Source of the DNA: Halarcobacter mediterraneus
Lineage (GTDB): Bacteria > Campylobacterota > Campylobacteria > Campylobacterales > Arcobacteraceae
NCBI RefSeq assembly: GCF_004116625.1
Contig: NZ_NXIE01000004.1
Coordinates: 1-64,000 of the forward strand
DNA length: 64,000 bases
Direction: 5' to 3'
The notes beneath the pieces were generated by a model. It did not search any database and was not told the DNA's origin. It saw only the letters and a list, made by a program, of their open reading frames with translations. Each line of letters starts with the position of its first letter. Within the stretch, counting starts at the first letter, position 1. Both the position numbers and the translations under genes were made by a program. Shown piece by piece: positions 1 through 8,552 of the stretch.

Positions 1-118
1 TAAAGTTTTCACTTGCAATCATCTCTAAGTGTGTTGTTTGTCTCTCTAACTCTGCTTCTACTATATCAAATATCTCTTTATCTGCTTCTTTTAATCTTGC
101 TTCTGTTATATAGCTCAT
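1..118 (-). CDS. glyA: Serine hydroxymethyltransferase, N-terminal fragment (gene runs off the window)
   Basis: The first 39 codons of a minus-strand gene are present; the rest lies before base 1. The peptide starts [17 protein letters not shown] and reaches LEMIASENF, the conserved N-terminal signature of GlyA ([12 protein letters not shown] in the family). GlyA interconverts serine and glycine using PLP and tetrahydrofolate in the cytosol. The start ATG at 116-118 is preceded by an AGAGG ribosome site. It is the third gene of the minus-strand series valS, lipoprotein, glyA. The active-site lysine and PLP pocket are outside the window, so the call rests on the N-terminus alone. Confidence 0.9.
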   Translation of the reverse strand, partial: MSYITEARLKEADKEIFDIVEAELERQTTHLEMIASENF

Positions 119-202
119 TGTTTTACCTCTTTAAGAAATTTTTTAGAAAGTATATCAAAAAGAAAAACTTAGCACAATCCAAATATTGCTAAAGTAAATA
201 TT

Positions 203-964
203 TTATAAAAATAAAAACATTACTGCACCAATAGTAAGGTTTGTAGGTTCTTCTCCTAAGGCAATTAAAGAGTTTTCTACATTATCAATCATTTGTGTTA
301 GTATAATTTCAAAAGTAAAGTTTGATGGGTCAAGTAAACTTTCTTTTTCTTCTTTTATATATTTTAGGTTTTCAATATCTAAATAAGTAATTTGATGATT
401 ATTATTTATTTTTCTTTCTAATTCCACTTGCCAATTATTTTGCCAAGTCAAAAATAAATATTCATTATTTGTGTCTCTATCTACCTTTATTTTCCATCTT
501 AAAACTTGTAAGTTTTTATGAAGTTTATGTAATTTTTCTTTACTATATTGAAGTGCTGTAAATCTATGTCCATCTTGGATATCATAAGCATTATATATTG
601 AATAGTATAAACCAAGAATTAAATAATCATTTCTTGAAGAAATAGCTTCCTTTGAAAAAGCAAGATTTAAATAATCTTTATACTCTTTTAAAGTAGTATT
701 TTCATGTTTTAGAAATAAAGACTTTTCAGAATTTTTAATTAATGTAGTTATTTTTTTTTCTAGGTTCTTGTCGTAGGCTTTTGGATTTCTTTTATTAAGC
801 TTATTTTTAAAGCTCAATAAAAGTTTTTGTAATCTTTTATAATCATATTTTATAATATTTGCTGCATTTGATTGAAAAACTGACTTAACATCATTTTGTT
901 TTGGAATACAAGCACTTAAAAAAAATATTATAAATATAAGTAAGAAAATATTTTTAAAATTCAC
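203..964 (-). CDS. Putative lipoprotein of unknown function
   Basis: The 253-residue protein begins with a lysine, a hydrophobic stretch of about 13 residues and the lipobox LSAC (Cys19), so it should be lipidated and exported. The mature part is mostly alpha-helical and rich in Lys, Asn and Leu. The C-terminal 15 or so residues (LTIGAVMFLFL) are again hydrophobic, which could be a membrane anchor or buried helix. I recognise no family or catalytic motif. It starts 21 bases after valS and is probably cotranscribed with it. Unknown function; the lipoprotein assignment is solid, anything further would be a guess. Confidence 0.75.
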   Translation of the reverse strand: MNFKNIFLLIFIIFFLSACIPKQNDVKSVFQSNAANIIKYDYKRLQKLLLSFKNKLNKRNPKAYDKNLEKKITTLIKNSEKSLFLKHENTTLKEYKDYLNLAFSKEAISSRNDYLILGLYYSIYNAYDIQDGHRFTALQYSKEKLHKLHKNLQVLRWKIKVDRDTNNEYLFLTWQNNWQVELERKINNNHQITYLDIENLKYIKEEKESLLDPSNFTFEIILTQMIDNVENSLIALGEEPTNLTIGAVMFLFL

Positions 965-985
965 CTATGACCTTTTTAAAGGCTA

Positions 986-3604
986 TTAAGAAATAGCCTT
1001 TAATTCATTTTCAATTTTTTCTAGTTTTGTTTTTGCATCTTCTAATGCTTGTTTGTTTTCAGCAACTACAGCTTCAGGAGCATTTGCAACAAACTTTTCA
1101 TTTGAAAGCATACCATTTAATTTATTTACTTCTTTTTCTACTTTTTCTTTTTGTTTTGTCAATTTATCAATAATAGGACTCATATCAATTTCATCTGTTG
1201 GTAAATAAACCTCTAAATTATCTGATACATCAGTAATAGAGTTCTCTACTTTTGAAGTAACAAACTCAATATCTTCAACTTTTGCTAATTTTTGTATAAA
1301 TGGTTTTGCTAAGTTTGTATCAATTTGTGAATCTAGTTTTATATAAGCTTTAGCTATTTTTGAGTTACCCATATCTATAACAACTTTAGCCCGTCTAAGC
1401 GCAGTAATTGCTTCTTCAATAATTGCAAACATATTTTCAATTTCTTCATCTTTTTTTACTTCTTTTGGAAAGTTTGTAATCATTAAAGATGAGTCTCCGT
1501 TTTCTAAAGAAGTTCCTGATAATTTGTGATATAAGTAGTCTGAGATAAATGGCATAAAAGGTGATACCATTTTAAGAGTCTCTTTAAAAATTGCTCCTAA
1601 CTCTACAATTGAGTTTTTATCTGCTTTTGAGTATTCAATCCCCCAATCACAAAACTCTGTCCAAACAAATCTGTATAAAACAGAAGCTGCTTCATTAAAT
1701 TTATAAGAGTCTAAAGAGTTTCTTACTTCTTCAACTGCATGGGCTAATCTACTTTGCATATATTTACCTAAAGCAGTTTTTATTTCAATATCTTTTAAAT
1801 CAGGGAAAGTATCTACATTTAAACTTAAGAAATTAGCAGCATTATAAAGTTTATTTGTAAAGTTTCTAAATTGCTCTAAATTTTTTGCACCTAATTTAAT
1901 ATCTCTTCCTTGAACTGCTAAATAGGCTAAAGTAAATCTAATAATATCTGCACTGTGTTCTTCAACCATATCAAGAGGGTCTATTACATTTCCTTTTGAT
2001 TTAGACATTTTAGCCCCATGTTCATCTCTTACTAAAGCATGCATATAAATGTCTTTAAATGGTAACTCTCCTTGGAAATGTTCACCCATCATCATCATTC
2101 TAGCTACCCAGAAGAACATAATATCAAAACCAGTAATTAGTAATGAATTTGGATAAAAGTCTTTTAAGTCATTTTCATTAAAAGTATTTTCCATCTTTCC
2201 ATTGTTTCCCCAACCAAGAGGTGAAAATGCCCATAAAGCAGAAGAGAACCATGTATCTAATACATCAGGGTCTTGAGTATAGTTTTTACTTGCACAGTGA
2301 GGACAAGCTTCTGGTTCATCTGCTTTATCTGCCCATTGATGGCCACAGTCATCACAAGTAAATACAGGAATTCTATGCCCCCACCATAATTGTCTTGAAA
2401 TACACCAGTCTCTTAATTCATCCATCCAAGCTCTATATGAGTTTAGCCAATGACTTGGGTGGAATTTTGCTTCACCTGCGTAAGTTTTTTCAATACTTTT
2501 TTTAGCTACTTCACTTCTAACAAACCATTGTTTAGAAATGTATGGTTCAACAATGTTTTTACATCTATAACAGTGTCCAACTTGATGATTATGGTCTTCA
2601 ATTTTAACAATAAAGCCTTCTTCTTGAAGTTTATTTACAATTGCTTCTCTAGCTGTAAGTCTTTCTAATCCTGCAAACTCTCCACAATAGTCATTTAAAA
2701 TACCTTCTTCATCAAAACAAGTAATAAATTCTAAATCGTGCCTTTTCCCAACTTCATAGTCATTTTGGTCATGGGCAGGAGTAACTTTTACAACACCAGT
2801 TCCAAACTCCATATCAACATGCTCATCTGTAATAATTTTAATTTTTCTATCTGTAAGTGGTAAAACAACTTCTTTACCTACAATGTCTTTATATCTTTCA
2901 TCATTAGGGTGAACCATAATAGCAGTATCACCAAAATATGTTTCAGGTCTAGTTGTAGCAACTGTTACATATCCAGAACCATCAGCAAAATGATAATTCA
3001 TATGATAAAATTTACCATTAACTTCTTCATGTTCAACTTCAATATCTGATAGAGCACCATCATGAGTACACCAGTTAACCATATAATTGTTTTGTACAAT
3101 CATACCTTCATTGTATAGATGAACAAAAGCTTCTTTTACAGCTTCTTTAAGACCTTCATCCATTGTAAAACGTTCTCTTGACCAAGCAGGAGTAACACCT
3201 AGTTTTCTCATTTGGTGTACAATTGTTCCACCTGAAAATTCTTTCCATTTCCATACTCTATCTAAGAAAGCTTCTCTTCCTATTTCTTCTTTTGTAGTAC
3301 CTTCTGCTAAGATTTGTTTTTCTACAACATTTTGAGTAGCTATACCTGCATGGTCAGTTCCAGGTTGCCATAAAGTTTTATAGCCATCCATTCTTTTATA
3401 TCTAGTAATAATATCTTGAAGTGTGAAAGTTAAAGCATGTCCAATATGTAAAGAACCAGTTACATTTGGAGGTGGCATCATAATTGCAAAGTTTTTGTCT
3501 TTTTCTTGTATTTGCTTATTGCCATCTATTTCAAAATAGCCTCTTTCTTCCCAGATTTTATAATATTTATCTTCTATAATTGATGGTTCATATTTTTCGC
3601 TCAT
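986..3604 (-). CDS. valS: Valyl-tRNA synthetase
   Basis: This 872-residue class I synthetase charges tRNA-Val with valine. The HIGH motif is at residues 53-56, after the PPPNVTGSL segment that is typical of ValRS. The KMSKS motif is at 532-536. Between them lies the CP1 editing domain with the ATTRPET segment, and a Cys pair region (CDDCGHQW, CPHCASKN) that probably binds zinc. The last 70 or so residues form the charged coiled-coil arm found at ValRS C-termini. Length is usual for a bacterial ValRS of the shorter type. A probable promoter lies just upstream (TATAATCGCG), and the lipoprotein and glyA follow on the same strand. Confidence 0.98.
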   Translation of the reverse strand: MSEKYEPSIIEDKYYKIWEERGYFEIDGNKQIQEKDKNFAIMMPPPNVTGSLHIGHALTFTLQDIITRYKRMDGYKTLWQPGTDHAGIATQNVVEKQILAEGTTKEEIGREAFLDRVWKWKEFSGGTIVHQMRKLGVTPAWSRERFTMDEGLKEAVKEAFVHLYNEGMIVQNNYMVNWCTHDGALSDIEVEHEEVNGKFYHMNYHFADGSGYVTVATTRPETYFGDTAIMVHPNDERYKDIVGKEVVLPLTDRKIKIITDEHVDMEFGTGVVKVTPAHDQNDYEVGKRHDLEFITCFDEEGILNDYCGEFAGLERLTAREAIVNKLQEEGFIVKIEDHNHQVGHCYRCKNIVEPYISKQWFVRSEVAKKSIEKTYAGEAKFHPSHWLNSYRAWMDELRDWCISRQLWWGHRIPVFTCDDCGHQWADKADEPEACPHCASKNYTQDPDVLDTWFSSALWAFSPLGWGNNGKMENTFNENDLKDFYPNSLLITGFDIMFFWVARMMMMGEHFQGELPFKDIYMHALVRDEHGAKMSKSKGNVIDPLDMVEEHSADIIRFTLAYLAVQGRDIKLGAKNLEQFRNFTNKLYNAANFLSLNVDTFPDLKDIEIKTALGKYMQSRLAHAVEEVRNSLDSYKFNEAASVLYRFVWTEFCDWGIEYSKADKNSIVELGAIFKETLKMVSPFMPFISDYLYHKLSGTSLENGDSSLMITNFPKEVKKDEEIENMFAIIEEAITALRRAKVVIDMGNSKIAKAYIKLDSQIDTNLAKPFIQKLAKVEDIEFVTSKVENSITDVSDNLEVYLPTDEIDMSPIIDKLTKQKEKVEKEVNKLNGMLSNEKFVANAPEAVVAENKQALEDAKTKLEKIENELKAIS

Positions 3605-3638
3605 TTAATTTCCTAATGTGTAGTCTTTTATTAAATAT

Positions 3639-3649
3639 ACGCGATTATA
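3639..3649 (-). promoter_or_regulatory. valS: valS -10 box with GC-rich discriminator
   Basis: Read on the minus strand the sequence is GATATAATCGCGTATATTT. A perfect TATAAT box (3644-3649) is followed at once by CGCG, about 40 bases before the valS start. No clear -35 box is seen, which is normal for sigma70 promoters in this group. The same TATAATCGCG arrangement precedes aspS. A GC-rich discriminator is the classical feature of stringently controlled promoters; regulation is inferred, not shown. Confidence 0.6.
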
Positions 3650-3694
3650 TCGAAACTATTCTTGAAATTAGTAAAATTGTCAATATTTATTTAA

Positions 3695-4012
3695 TTAAAA
3701 ATACTTATGTTCTTCTTTTTGAATACTTAACAAGTTTAAAGGTTCTACTTTAGAAACTCTTTTTTCTTCTAATAAGAAATTTATTATTTGATTTAATTTT
3801 AAAATATTTTTTTCTATTTGTTTAAGATAATTTAGTAAAGTACTTTTATGTTCTTTATTCTTTTTTAAAGTTTTATTTAACTCATTTTTTGTTTGTATTT
3901 CTCTTATTTTCTCATTTTTTAGTACTTCTTTTACAACATTAATATTAAGTTGAGATGCTTTCATACTTTTTTCTAAGTTTTTTAGTGAATAGGGGTTATT
4001 TGAGTTAAACAT
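3695..4012 (-). CDS. Small hypothetical coiled-coil protein
   Basis: The open frame extends upstream to 4048, but the start MFNSNNPYSLKN at 4012 is preferred because the extra 12 residues look non-coding in character (hydrophobic, Ile-rich). The resulting 105-residue protein is highly charged (Lys/Glu/Asn) and predicted to be almost entirely helical, with a heptad-like pattern from about residue 20 to 85. There is no signal peptide or membrane segment. I do not recognise the family; small flagellar or secretion chaperones have this look, but nothing in the context supports that. It lies between valS and the helicase gene on the same strand. Confidence 0.5.
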   Translation of the reverse strand: MFNSNNPYSLKNLEKSMKASQLNINVVKEVLKNEKIREIQTKNELNKTLKKNKEHKSTLLNYLKQIEKNILKLNQIINFLLEEKRVSKVEPLNLLSIQKEEHKYF

Positions 4013-4094
4013 GATATTTTGCCTTATTATTTTGATAAGTATTATCATAACTGAAAAATATCACATTTATGTCACGTGTTTAAGTTTAGATTAA

Positions 4095-6137
4095 TTATTC
4101 TACTTCTTTTTTTACGAGTCCTGCCTCTTTTAAGAAAGGTGAATGAACAAAGTCCATTTTTTTTATTTTGTCATATTTTGCATAACTTAAATATAATACA
4201 TCCTTTGCTCTTGTTACAGCTACATAAAATAATCTTCTTTCTTCTTCTAAGCTTCCACCTTTACTCATTAGTTTTCTGTTTGGAAATCTTCCATCCATCA
4301 AATCAATTACAAAAACCTCTTTAAACTCTAAACCTTTACTTGCATGAACAGATAAAAGATTTACTCCATCTCCTTCACTCATCTCTCCTCCTCCAAGTAT
4401 CATTGAGTTTACAAATTTTGATAAATCTTGAAAGTTTCTAGCAAGGTTTTTTAAAAGCATTGCTTTTCTATTTATTTTTGCATTAGCTTTTGTTTTTTGT
4501 ATCATATTCACAGTACCGTCTTTTTGTGTAGCTCTTTTGGTAGCTAAAAAATCTTTTAGTCTAGAGTACATCATTGAAGAAGTAACTGTTGTAATTAAAG
4601 ACTCAGGAACTTTTGTTCTTCTTATTTGTTTTACAAGTAAGTAAAAATCATAAATATATTTTGCTCCATCAACTGTTAGTTTTGGATGCTTTAAAATTGG
4701 ATTAGATAAAAATGCTTCCTCAAAACCACAATCTTTAAACTTAGAAACTGAACCTAGTTCAATAAAATCATCAAATAGCCCAAGCTGAATATTTTTTACT
4801 TTATTTGACTGGTAAGGATTTTTTATATCTTGATTTGGGGTATATAGGCCTTTAAATAAATCTCCATCACCAAGTTTAACTAAGGCATCAAAAATATCTT
4901 TAGCAATAGCTTTCCCTATGCCTTTACCATGTTCTAGTACATGAATAAAAGCCATCATATCATTGTGTGATAGTTGCATAACTAAAATATCAAGTACAAA
5001 TTTAACTTCAACAGAATCAAAAAATGACATTCCACCTTTTCTTTTAGCTGGAATGCCATATTCTCTTAAATTTGCTTCAATTCCATCTGCACTAGAGTTA
5101 TTTCTAAATATAATTGCAATATCACTATGTGCTGTTGAACTTTGAGATATTTTTTCTGAGATATGATGATATTGTGAAAATAATTCTGTAAACTCTAAAA
5201 GCTTTGGAGGAATAGAAACATCTGTTCTCATAACTTGTAATTGTTTTTCATAGATTCTTTCATTATGTTCAATTACTTTTGTAGCCAAATCTAAAATAGG
5301 TTTACTAGAACGATAGTTTTTTCTTAATGTATAAACATTTGAACCTTCATATCTTGAGTCAAAAGTTGAAATTATCCCTATATCTGAACCATTAAAGGCA
5401 TATATACTTTGGTCATAATCTCCTACACAAAAAAGAGATTTAGGTTTAAAAGCATCAAGTAATCTTCCTTGTAAAGGGTTTGTATCTTGATATTCATCAA
5501 CTAATATTTCTTTAAAATTAAATTCTTCTTCTTTTAACGTATCAAGCATAATAGTAAGTAAGTCATCAAAGTTTGCATAACCATATTTTGTTTTTAGTTC
5601 ATTAAACTCTAAAACAACATCATCATAAATTGCTGTATATATTTCATGGTCAGGGTTTTTATTTTTTATCCATTCCTCAAACCCTTCCCCTTCATTTGAG
5701 TTAAGGTATAGTGAGTACATATCATAAAGATATCCACCATCATATGGGTTAACTCCATCTTCTCTTTCATAAAAAACTCTTTTTTCATAAAGTGACTTAA
5801 AAAGTGTTTTTAATTCATTTGGTTGTTTTAGTTTAATATTTTTATTTAATTGTTTTAAAAGTTTATATGAAACAGAATGGAAAGTTCCAGCCATAATGCT
5901 ACTTGCAATATCTTTTCCAAAAAATTTAGCAACTCTTTGAACCATTTCAGCAGCAGCTTTATTTGTAAATGTTAATAATAAAATTTCATTTGGTTTTATA
6001 CCAGTGTTAATTAAGTTTGCAATTCTTCCAACAATAGTTGAAGTTTTTCCTGTTCCTGCACTTGCAATAATAAGGTTAAATCCTTGTTTACAGGTTGCAG
6101 CTTCAAGTTGTTCTTTATTTAAATTAGATAGGGGCAT
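4095..6137 (-). CDS. UvrD/Rep-family ATP-dependent DNA helicase
   Basis: This 680-residue superfamily 1A helicase should unwind DNA 3' to 5' in repair or replication restart. Motif Q/I is at the N-terminus (LNKEQLEAAT, then Walker A ASAGTGKT at residues 25-32). Motif II is DEYQDTN at 214-220, followed by motif III (FCVGDYDQSIYAFNGSD). Near the C-terminus are LLSVHASKGLEF and RRLFYVAVTRAKD, motifs V and VI. The internal region is shorter and more divergent than in E. coli UvrD, as in the Campylobacter PcrA-like helicase. It appears to be a single-gene unit on the minus strand, downstream of the candidate small RNA and its terminator. Confidence 0.92.
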   Translation of the reverse strand: MPLSNLNKEQLEAATCKQGFNLIIASAGTGKTSTIVGRIANLINTGIKPNEILLLTFTNKAAAEMVQRVAKFFGKDIASSIMAGTFHSVSYKLLKQLNKNIKLKQPNELKTLFKSLYEKRVFYEREDGVNPYDGGYLYDMYSLYLNSNEGEGFEEWIKNKNPDHEIYTAIYDDVVLEFNELKTKYGYANFDDLLTIMLDTLKEEEFNFKEILVDEYQDTNPLQGRLLDAFKPKSLFCVGDYDQSIYAFNGSDIGIISTFDSRYEGSNVYTLRKNYRSSKPILDLATKVIEHNERIYEKQLQVMRTDVSIPPKLLEFTELFSQYHHISEKISQSSTAHSDIAIIFRNNSSADGIEANLREYGIPAKRKGGMSFFDSVEVKFVLDILVMQLSHNDMMAFIHVLEHGKGIGKAIAKDIFDALVKLGDGDLFKGLYTPNQDIKNPYQSNKVKNIQLGLFDDFIELGSVSKFKDCGFEEAFLSNPILKHPKLTVDGAKYIYDFYLLVKQIRRTKVPESLITTVTSSMMYSRLKDFLATKRATQKDGTVNMIQKTKANAKINRKAMLLKNLARNFQDLSKFVNSMILGGGEMSEGDGVNLLSVHASKGLEFKEVFVIDLMDGRFPNRKLMSKGGSLEEERRLFYVAVTRAKDVLYLSYAKYDKIKKMDFVHSPFLKEAGLVKKEVE

Positions 6138-6203
6138 TTATTTAATATTCTTTTGTAGTATTTTCATTTGGCGAATATTAGCATAATGATTCTTATTTTT
6201 TGA

Positions 6204-6240
6204 GCAAAAAAAAAGCCCCTTTGAAAAGGAGCTTTTTTTA
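6204..6240 (-). terminator. Rho-independent terminator (bidirectional potential)
   Basis: An AAAAAAGC/GCTTTTTT outer stem and a CCTTT/AAAGG inner stem, separated by one C-A mismatch, close on a short TGA loop. T tracts flank both ends, so it could work in either orientation. On the minus strand it ends in nine T. There is no plus-strand gene upstream, so the natural client is the proposed minus-strand small RNA. It also insulates the helicase gene from readthrough. Confidence 0.75.
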
Positions 6241-6328
6241 CACACAAGGAAACAAAATTTGGAAAACTTTAAAATAATTCGCAATTTTAAAATATGTTAA
6301 GAAGATTTCGCGCTTCTTCTTAATCCAT
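6204..6328 (-). ncRNA. Candidate small RNA with its own promoter and terminator
   Basis: The 335-base gap between the helicase (6137) and the next gene (6473) has no open frame but has transcript-like structure on the minus strand. A TATAAT box (6335-6340, read in reverse) predicts a start near 6326-6328. The RNA would begin with a hairpin whose arms are the perfect 8-base repeats TTAAGAAG (6297-6304 and 6316-6323). It would end in a strong GC-capped hairpin followed by nine or more T (6204-6240). Predicted length is about 125 nt. I see no 6S, SRP, RNase P or tmRNA signature. The sequence elements are visible; the RNA itself is an inference. Confidence 0.4.
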
Positions 6329-6472
6329 ATGAAAATTATAATAGACGAGAATTAACTGAAATAAAATAAAAAGTTAATGATTAGTTAATATATACGGTAT
6401 TTATCTAATAATTTCATATAAATAATTAATTAATATATAATATGATAATATTCAAAAAAATAGGAGTTTTTT

Positions 6473-7207
6473 GTGAGTAAGTTTTTAAAAAAAAATAGAA
6501 AAAGTTTATTTAATATTGCTTTAATATTTATAGCTATTTTTTTTGGAGAAGATATTTTAAGAAGTCTTCCTTCAGATATATTTCAACTCCCAATTATTAT
6601 TGGATTAACGGTCTATGTAATATATACTATTAGAAAGTGGAGAAGAAAAAGTAAAGAATCATTTGAAGCAAAGTCTATAGCACTTCATAAAAATAGAAAT
6701 GATTTTATGAAAAAAAACAATAGAGAAATTTGGTTTTTTAATTCTTATAGAGGAATTGCTTTTAATAATGAAACAAAAAAATTTGAATTTCTTGATGTAG
6801 AAAAATGTGAAGAACAAGATACCAGTGATGAGGAATCTAGTGAAGGTTTTTCAACTCATTATAAAAAAGATTTTTTTACGAAGAATAAAGCAACCTTTTA
6901 TCCTATTAAAGAAATTAGTTTTAATGACACTTATATAACAACACCTACTTCGACAAAAAAAGCTTTTGGTTCACAATACCACCAAAGCAAAACATCTACA
7001 ATAAATAATATTATTATTGTCTTAGAAAACAATACAAAAGTTAATTTTGAAAATGATTATTTTATAAGTGAACAATGGGAGTATGTTGGAAGTAGAAATA
7101 AAGAAATACTTAAAACTTTTTTAAATATTAATACCGAAGGAAAAGAATTCCCAAATTTTAAATCTTTTTATGAATATTATGGTTTTAAAGGTTTAAGAAA
7201 TTCTTAA
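6473..7207 (+). CDS. Hypothetical protein with two N-terminal membrane segments
   Basis: The 244-residue protein starts at GTG 6473, with AGGAG seven bases upstream. Two hydrophobic helices occupy roughly residues 13-30 and 38-53, with a short loop (GEDILRSLPSD). A basic patch (RKWRRKSK) follows, which by the positive-inside rule places the large C-terminal part in the cytoplasm. That part (residues 60-244) is soluble and mixed, with a cluster of Asp/Glu/Ser near 115-130 and several aromatic residues; no catalytic motif is apparent. It converges on the hipT gene 24 bases away. I do not recognise the family. It may belong to the accessory island. Confidence 0.6.
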   Translation: MSKFLKKNRKSLFNIALIFIAIFFGEDILRSLPSDIFQLPIIIGLTVYVIYTIRKWRRKSKESFEAKSIALHKNRNDFMKKNNREIWFFNSYRGIAFNNETKKFEFLDVEKCEEQDTSDEESSEGFSTHYKKDFFTKNKATFYPIKEISFNDTYITTPTSTKKAFGSQYHQSKTSTINNIIIVLENNTKVNFENDYFISEQWEYVGSRNKEILKTFLNINTEGKEFPNFKSFYEYYGFKGLRNS

Positions 7208-7231
7208 TTACCTTATTACCTTTTTTTACAG

Positions 7232-8224
7232 TTATATTTTAAGTCTTTCCATTCTTTCTTTATAACTGTTTTTATAAAACTCCTTTGCTTTACTACTTAA
7301 AAAGGATTTATTAATTAATTCTTCAACTTGTGGATATGAATCTTTTATTAGTTGTATTATTTTGTCAAATCTAATTTTTGGTAAATCAATATATTTTGCA
7401 AAAGTTTCAAAATCATCATATGTATAATAACCATAAGCTTTATAAGTAGAGGTATAATCCTCTAATAATTCTAATGCCATATCTCCATATTTTTCATTGA
7501 TATGAAATCTTGTATTTAGCAAATCATAATTAGGTGTCAAAAAATATTCATTTGAATTAGCTTTACTATATAATGAAAAGTTTTTTAAATGAGCATCACT
7601 ATTACAGATTAAATAGTTTAATATAATTCTTTTAAAAAAATCTTCAATTGCCACTATATTTGAGCTTACATGTTTTTTTATCATTTTTGCACAATCAAGA
7701 TAGTTACAAGCATCATATTTATAATTTTCTCCGTGAGTTGATGGACTTACTTCTAAAATACCTGCAAAATCTTCTTGGTCATATTTCAATTTTTCATCAT
7801 CATAATCAAATCTTTTTGTAAGATAAGCCAATTCTCCATCACTAAATTTTATTAAAGCACAAGAGGCAGTTGGTATTTTAAATATATTTTTTGAAATTAA
7901 CATTGATAAATGTTCATTAGCGACAATATCTTTTTCATTTTCAATTTGACCAACACCCTTAGTAATTGGTTTAAGAATATATTTTCCATTTATTGCAGTA
8001 GGAGTTAAATCTTTTTTTTCAAAAGCTAAAGAAATTTTATCTTGTACTCCAGAAATTGACATTCTTGGTGATAGTTCTGCTCTTTTTTTAGTAAATTCTA
8101 CTTTATCAAAGTTTAAAGGGTTTGGAGTTATACCGTTGAAAAGTTCTCTAATACATTTTGTGCAATAATTATTTTTTAGTTTTTTATCTGTTGCTAAGCA
8201 AGCTAAACATATTTTTTCTTCCAT
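7232..8224 (-). CDS. hipT: HipT-type serine/threonine kinase toxin of a tripartite hipBST system
   Basis: This 330-residue HipA-like kinase lacks the HipA N-terminal subdomain, which is instead the separate gene upstream. The gly-rich loop carries SISG at residues 56-59, matching the SIS autophosphorylation site of E. coli O127 HipT (Ser57/Ser59 from memory). Lys85 in YILKP should bind ATP. The catalytic loop is NSDAHLKN (Asp210, His212, Asn215), and the metal-binding Asp is Asp234 in NYDLLNTR. Two Cys pairs (Cys6/Cys9 and Cys21/Cys24) suggest a small zinc ribbon at the N-terminus. HipT of E. coli phosphorylates tryptophanyl-tRNA synthetase; whether this one does is unknown. All kinase residues are present, so it should be active. 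Confidence 0.88.
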   Translation of the reverse strand: MEEKICLACLATDKKLKNNYCTKCIRELFNGITPNPLNFDKVEFTKKRAELSPRMSISGVQDKISLAFEKKDLTPTAINGKYILKPITKGVGQIENEKDIVANEHLSMLISKNIFKIPTASCALIKFSDGELAYLTKRFDYDDEKLKYDQEDFAGILEVSPSTHGENYKYDACNYLDCAKMIKKHVSSNIVAIEDFFKRIILNYLICNSDAHLKNFSLYSKANSNEYFLTPNYDLLNTRFHINEKYGDMALELLEDYTSTYKAYGYYTYDDFETFAKYIDLPKIRFDKIIQLIKDSYPQVEELINKSFLSSKAKEFYKNSYKERMERLKI

Positions 8225-8225
8225 T

Positions 8226-8552
8226 TTATAGCTCTTCTTTTTCTATAGTAATCGAACCTATTGTATTTTCTTTTGTTGTTAATAAAAGTCGTGAAAAGTC
8301 ATCACTTTTATCAATTCTAAGTTCTTTGCATTGAATATCTTTTAATTTACCTTCTGATAATAGATTATAAAAAAAAGGAAATAAGTGCTTTGACTTAAAT
8401 TCTTCTTCTTGTAAAGGAAATGTAAGGCTAATTGGTTTTGCCTTTTGGCTTTGCAAATATTCTTTAATATAAATGAAACTATACTCTTTTTCACTAAACT
8501 TTGTGAGTAGTCCTGCAAGAATATTGTTTCTAAACACTTTAGCTCTTTGCAT
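8226..8552 (-). CDS. hipS: HipS-type small antitoxin (HipA N-terminal subdomain as a free protein)
   Basis: The 108-residue protein corresponds to the N-subdomain-1 fold of HipA (family HipA_N / couple_hipA): AKVFRNNILAGLLTKF at the start and the PISLTFPLQEEEF segment, equivalent to the family's LSLSLPL motif, near residue 41. In the three-gene HipBST systems this domain is a separate protein, and HipS rather than HipB neutralises the kinase. It overlaps hipB by one base (TAATG) and ends one base before hipT, so the three genes are translationally coupled. Length agrees with known HipS proteins of about 100 residues. The function here is inferred from family and gene order. Confidence 0.82.
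   Translation of the reverse strand: MQRAKVFRNNILAGLLTKFSEKEYSFIYIKEYLQSQKAKPISLTFPLQEEEFKSKHLFPFFYNLLSEGKLKDIQCKELRIDKSDDFSRLLLTTKENTIGSITIEKEEL

Noticed and set aside
6138-6472. 6S RNA, SRP RNA or tmRNA in the gap before 6473
   Set aside because: No signature loop of SRP, no central bubble of 6S and no tRNA-like ends; only an unassigned small RNA is supported.
7208-7231. A terminator between the membrane protein gene and hipT
   Set aside because: The 24 bases hold a T run but no stem.
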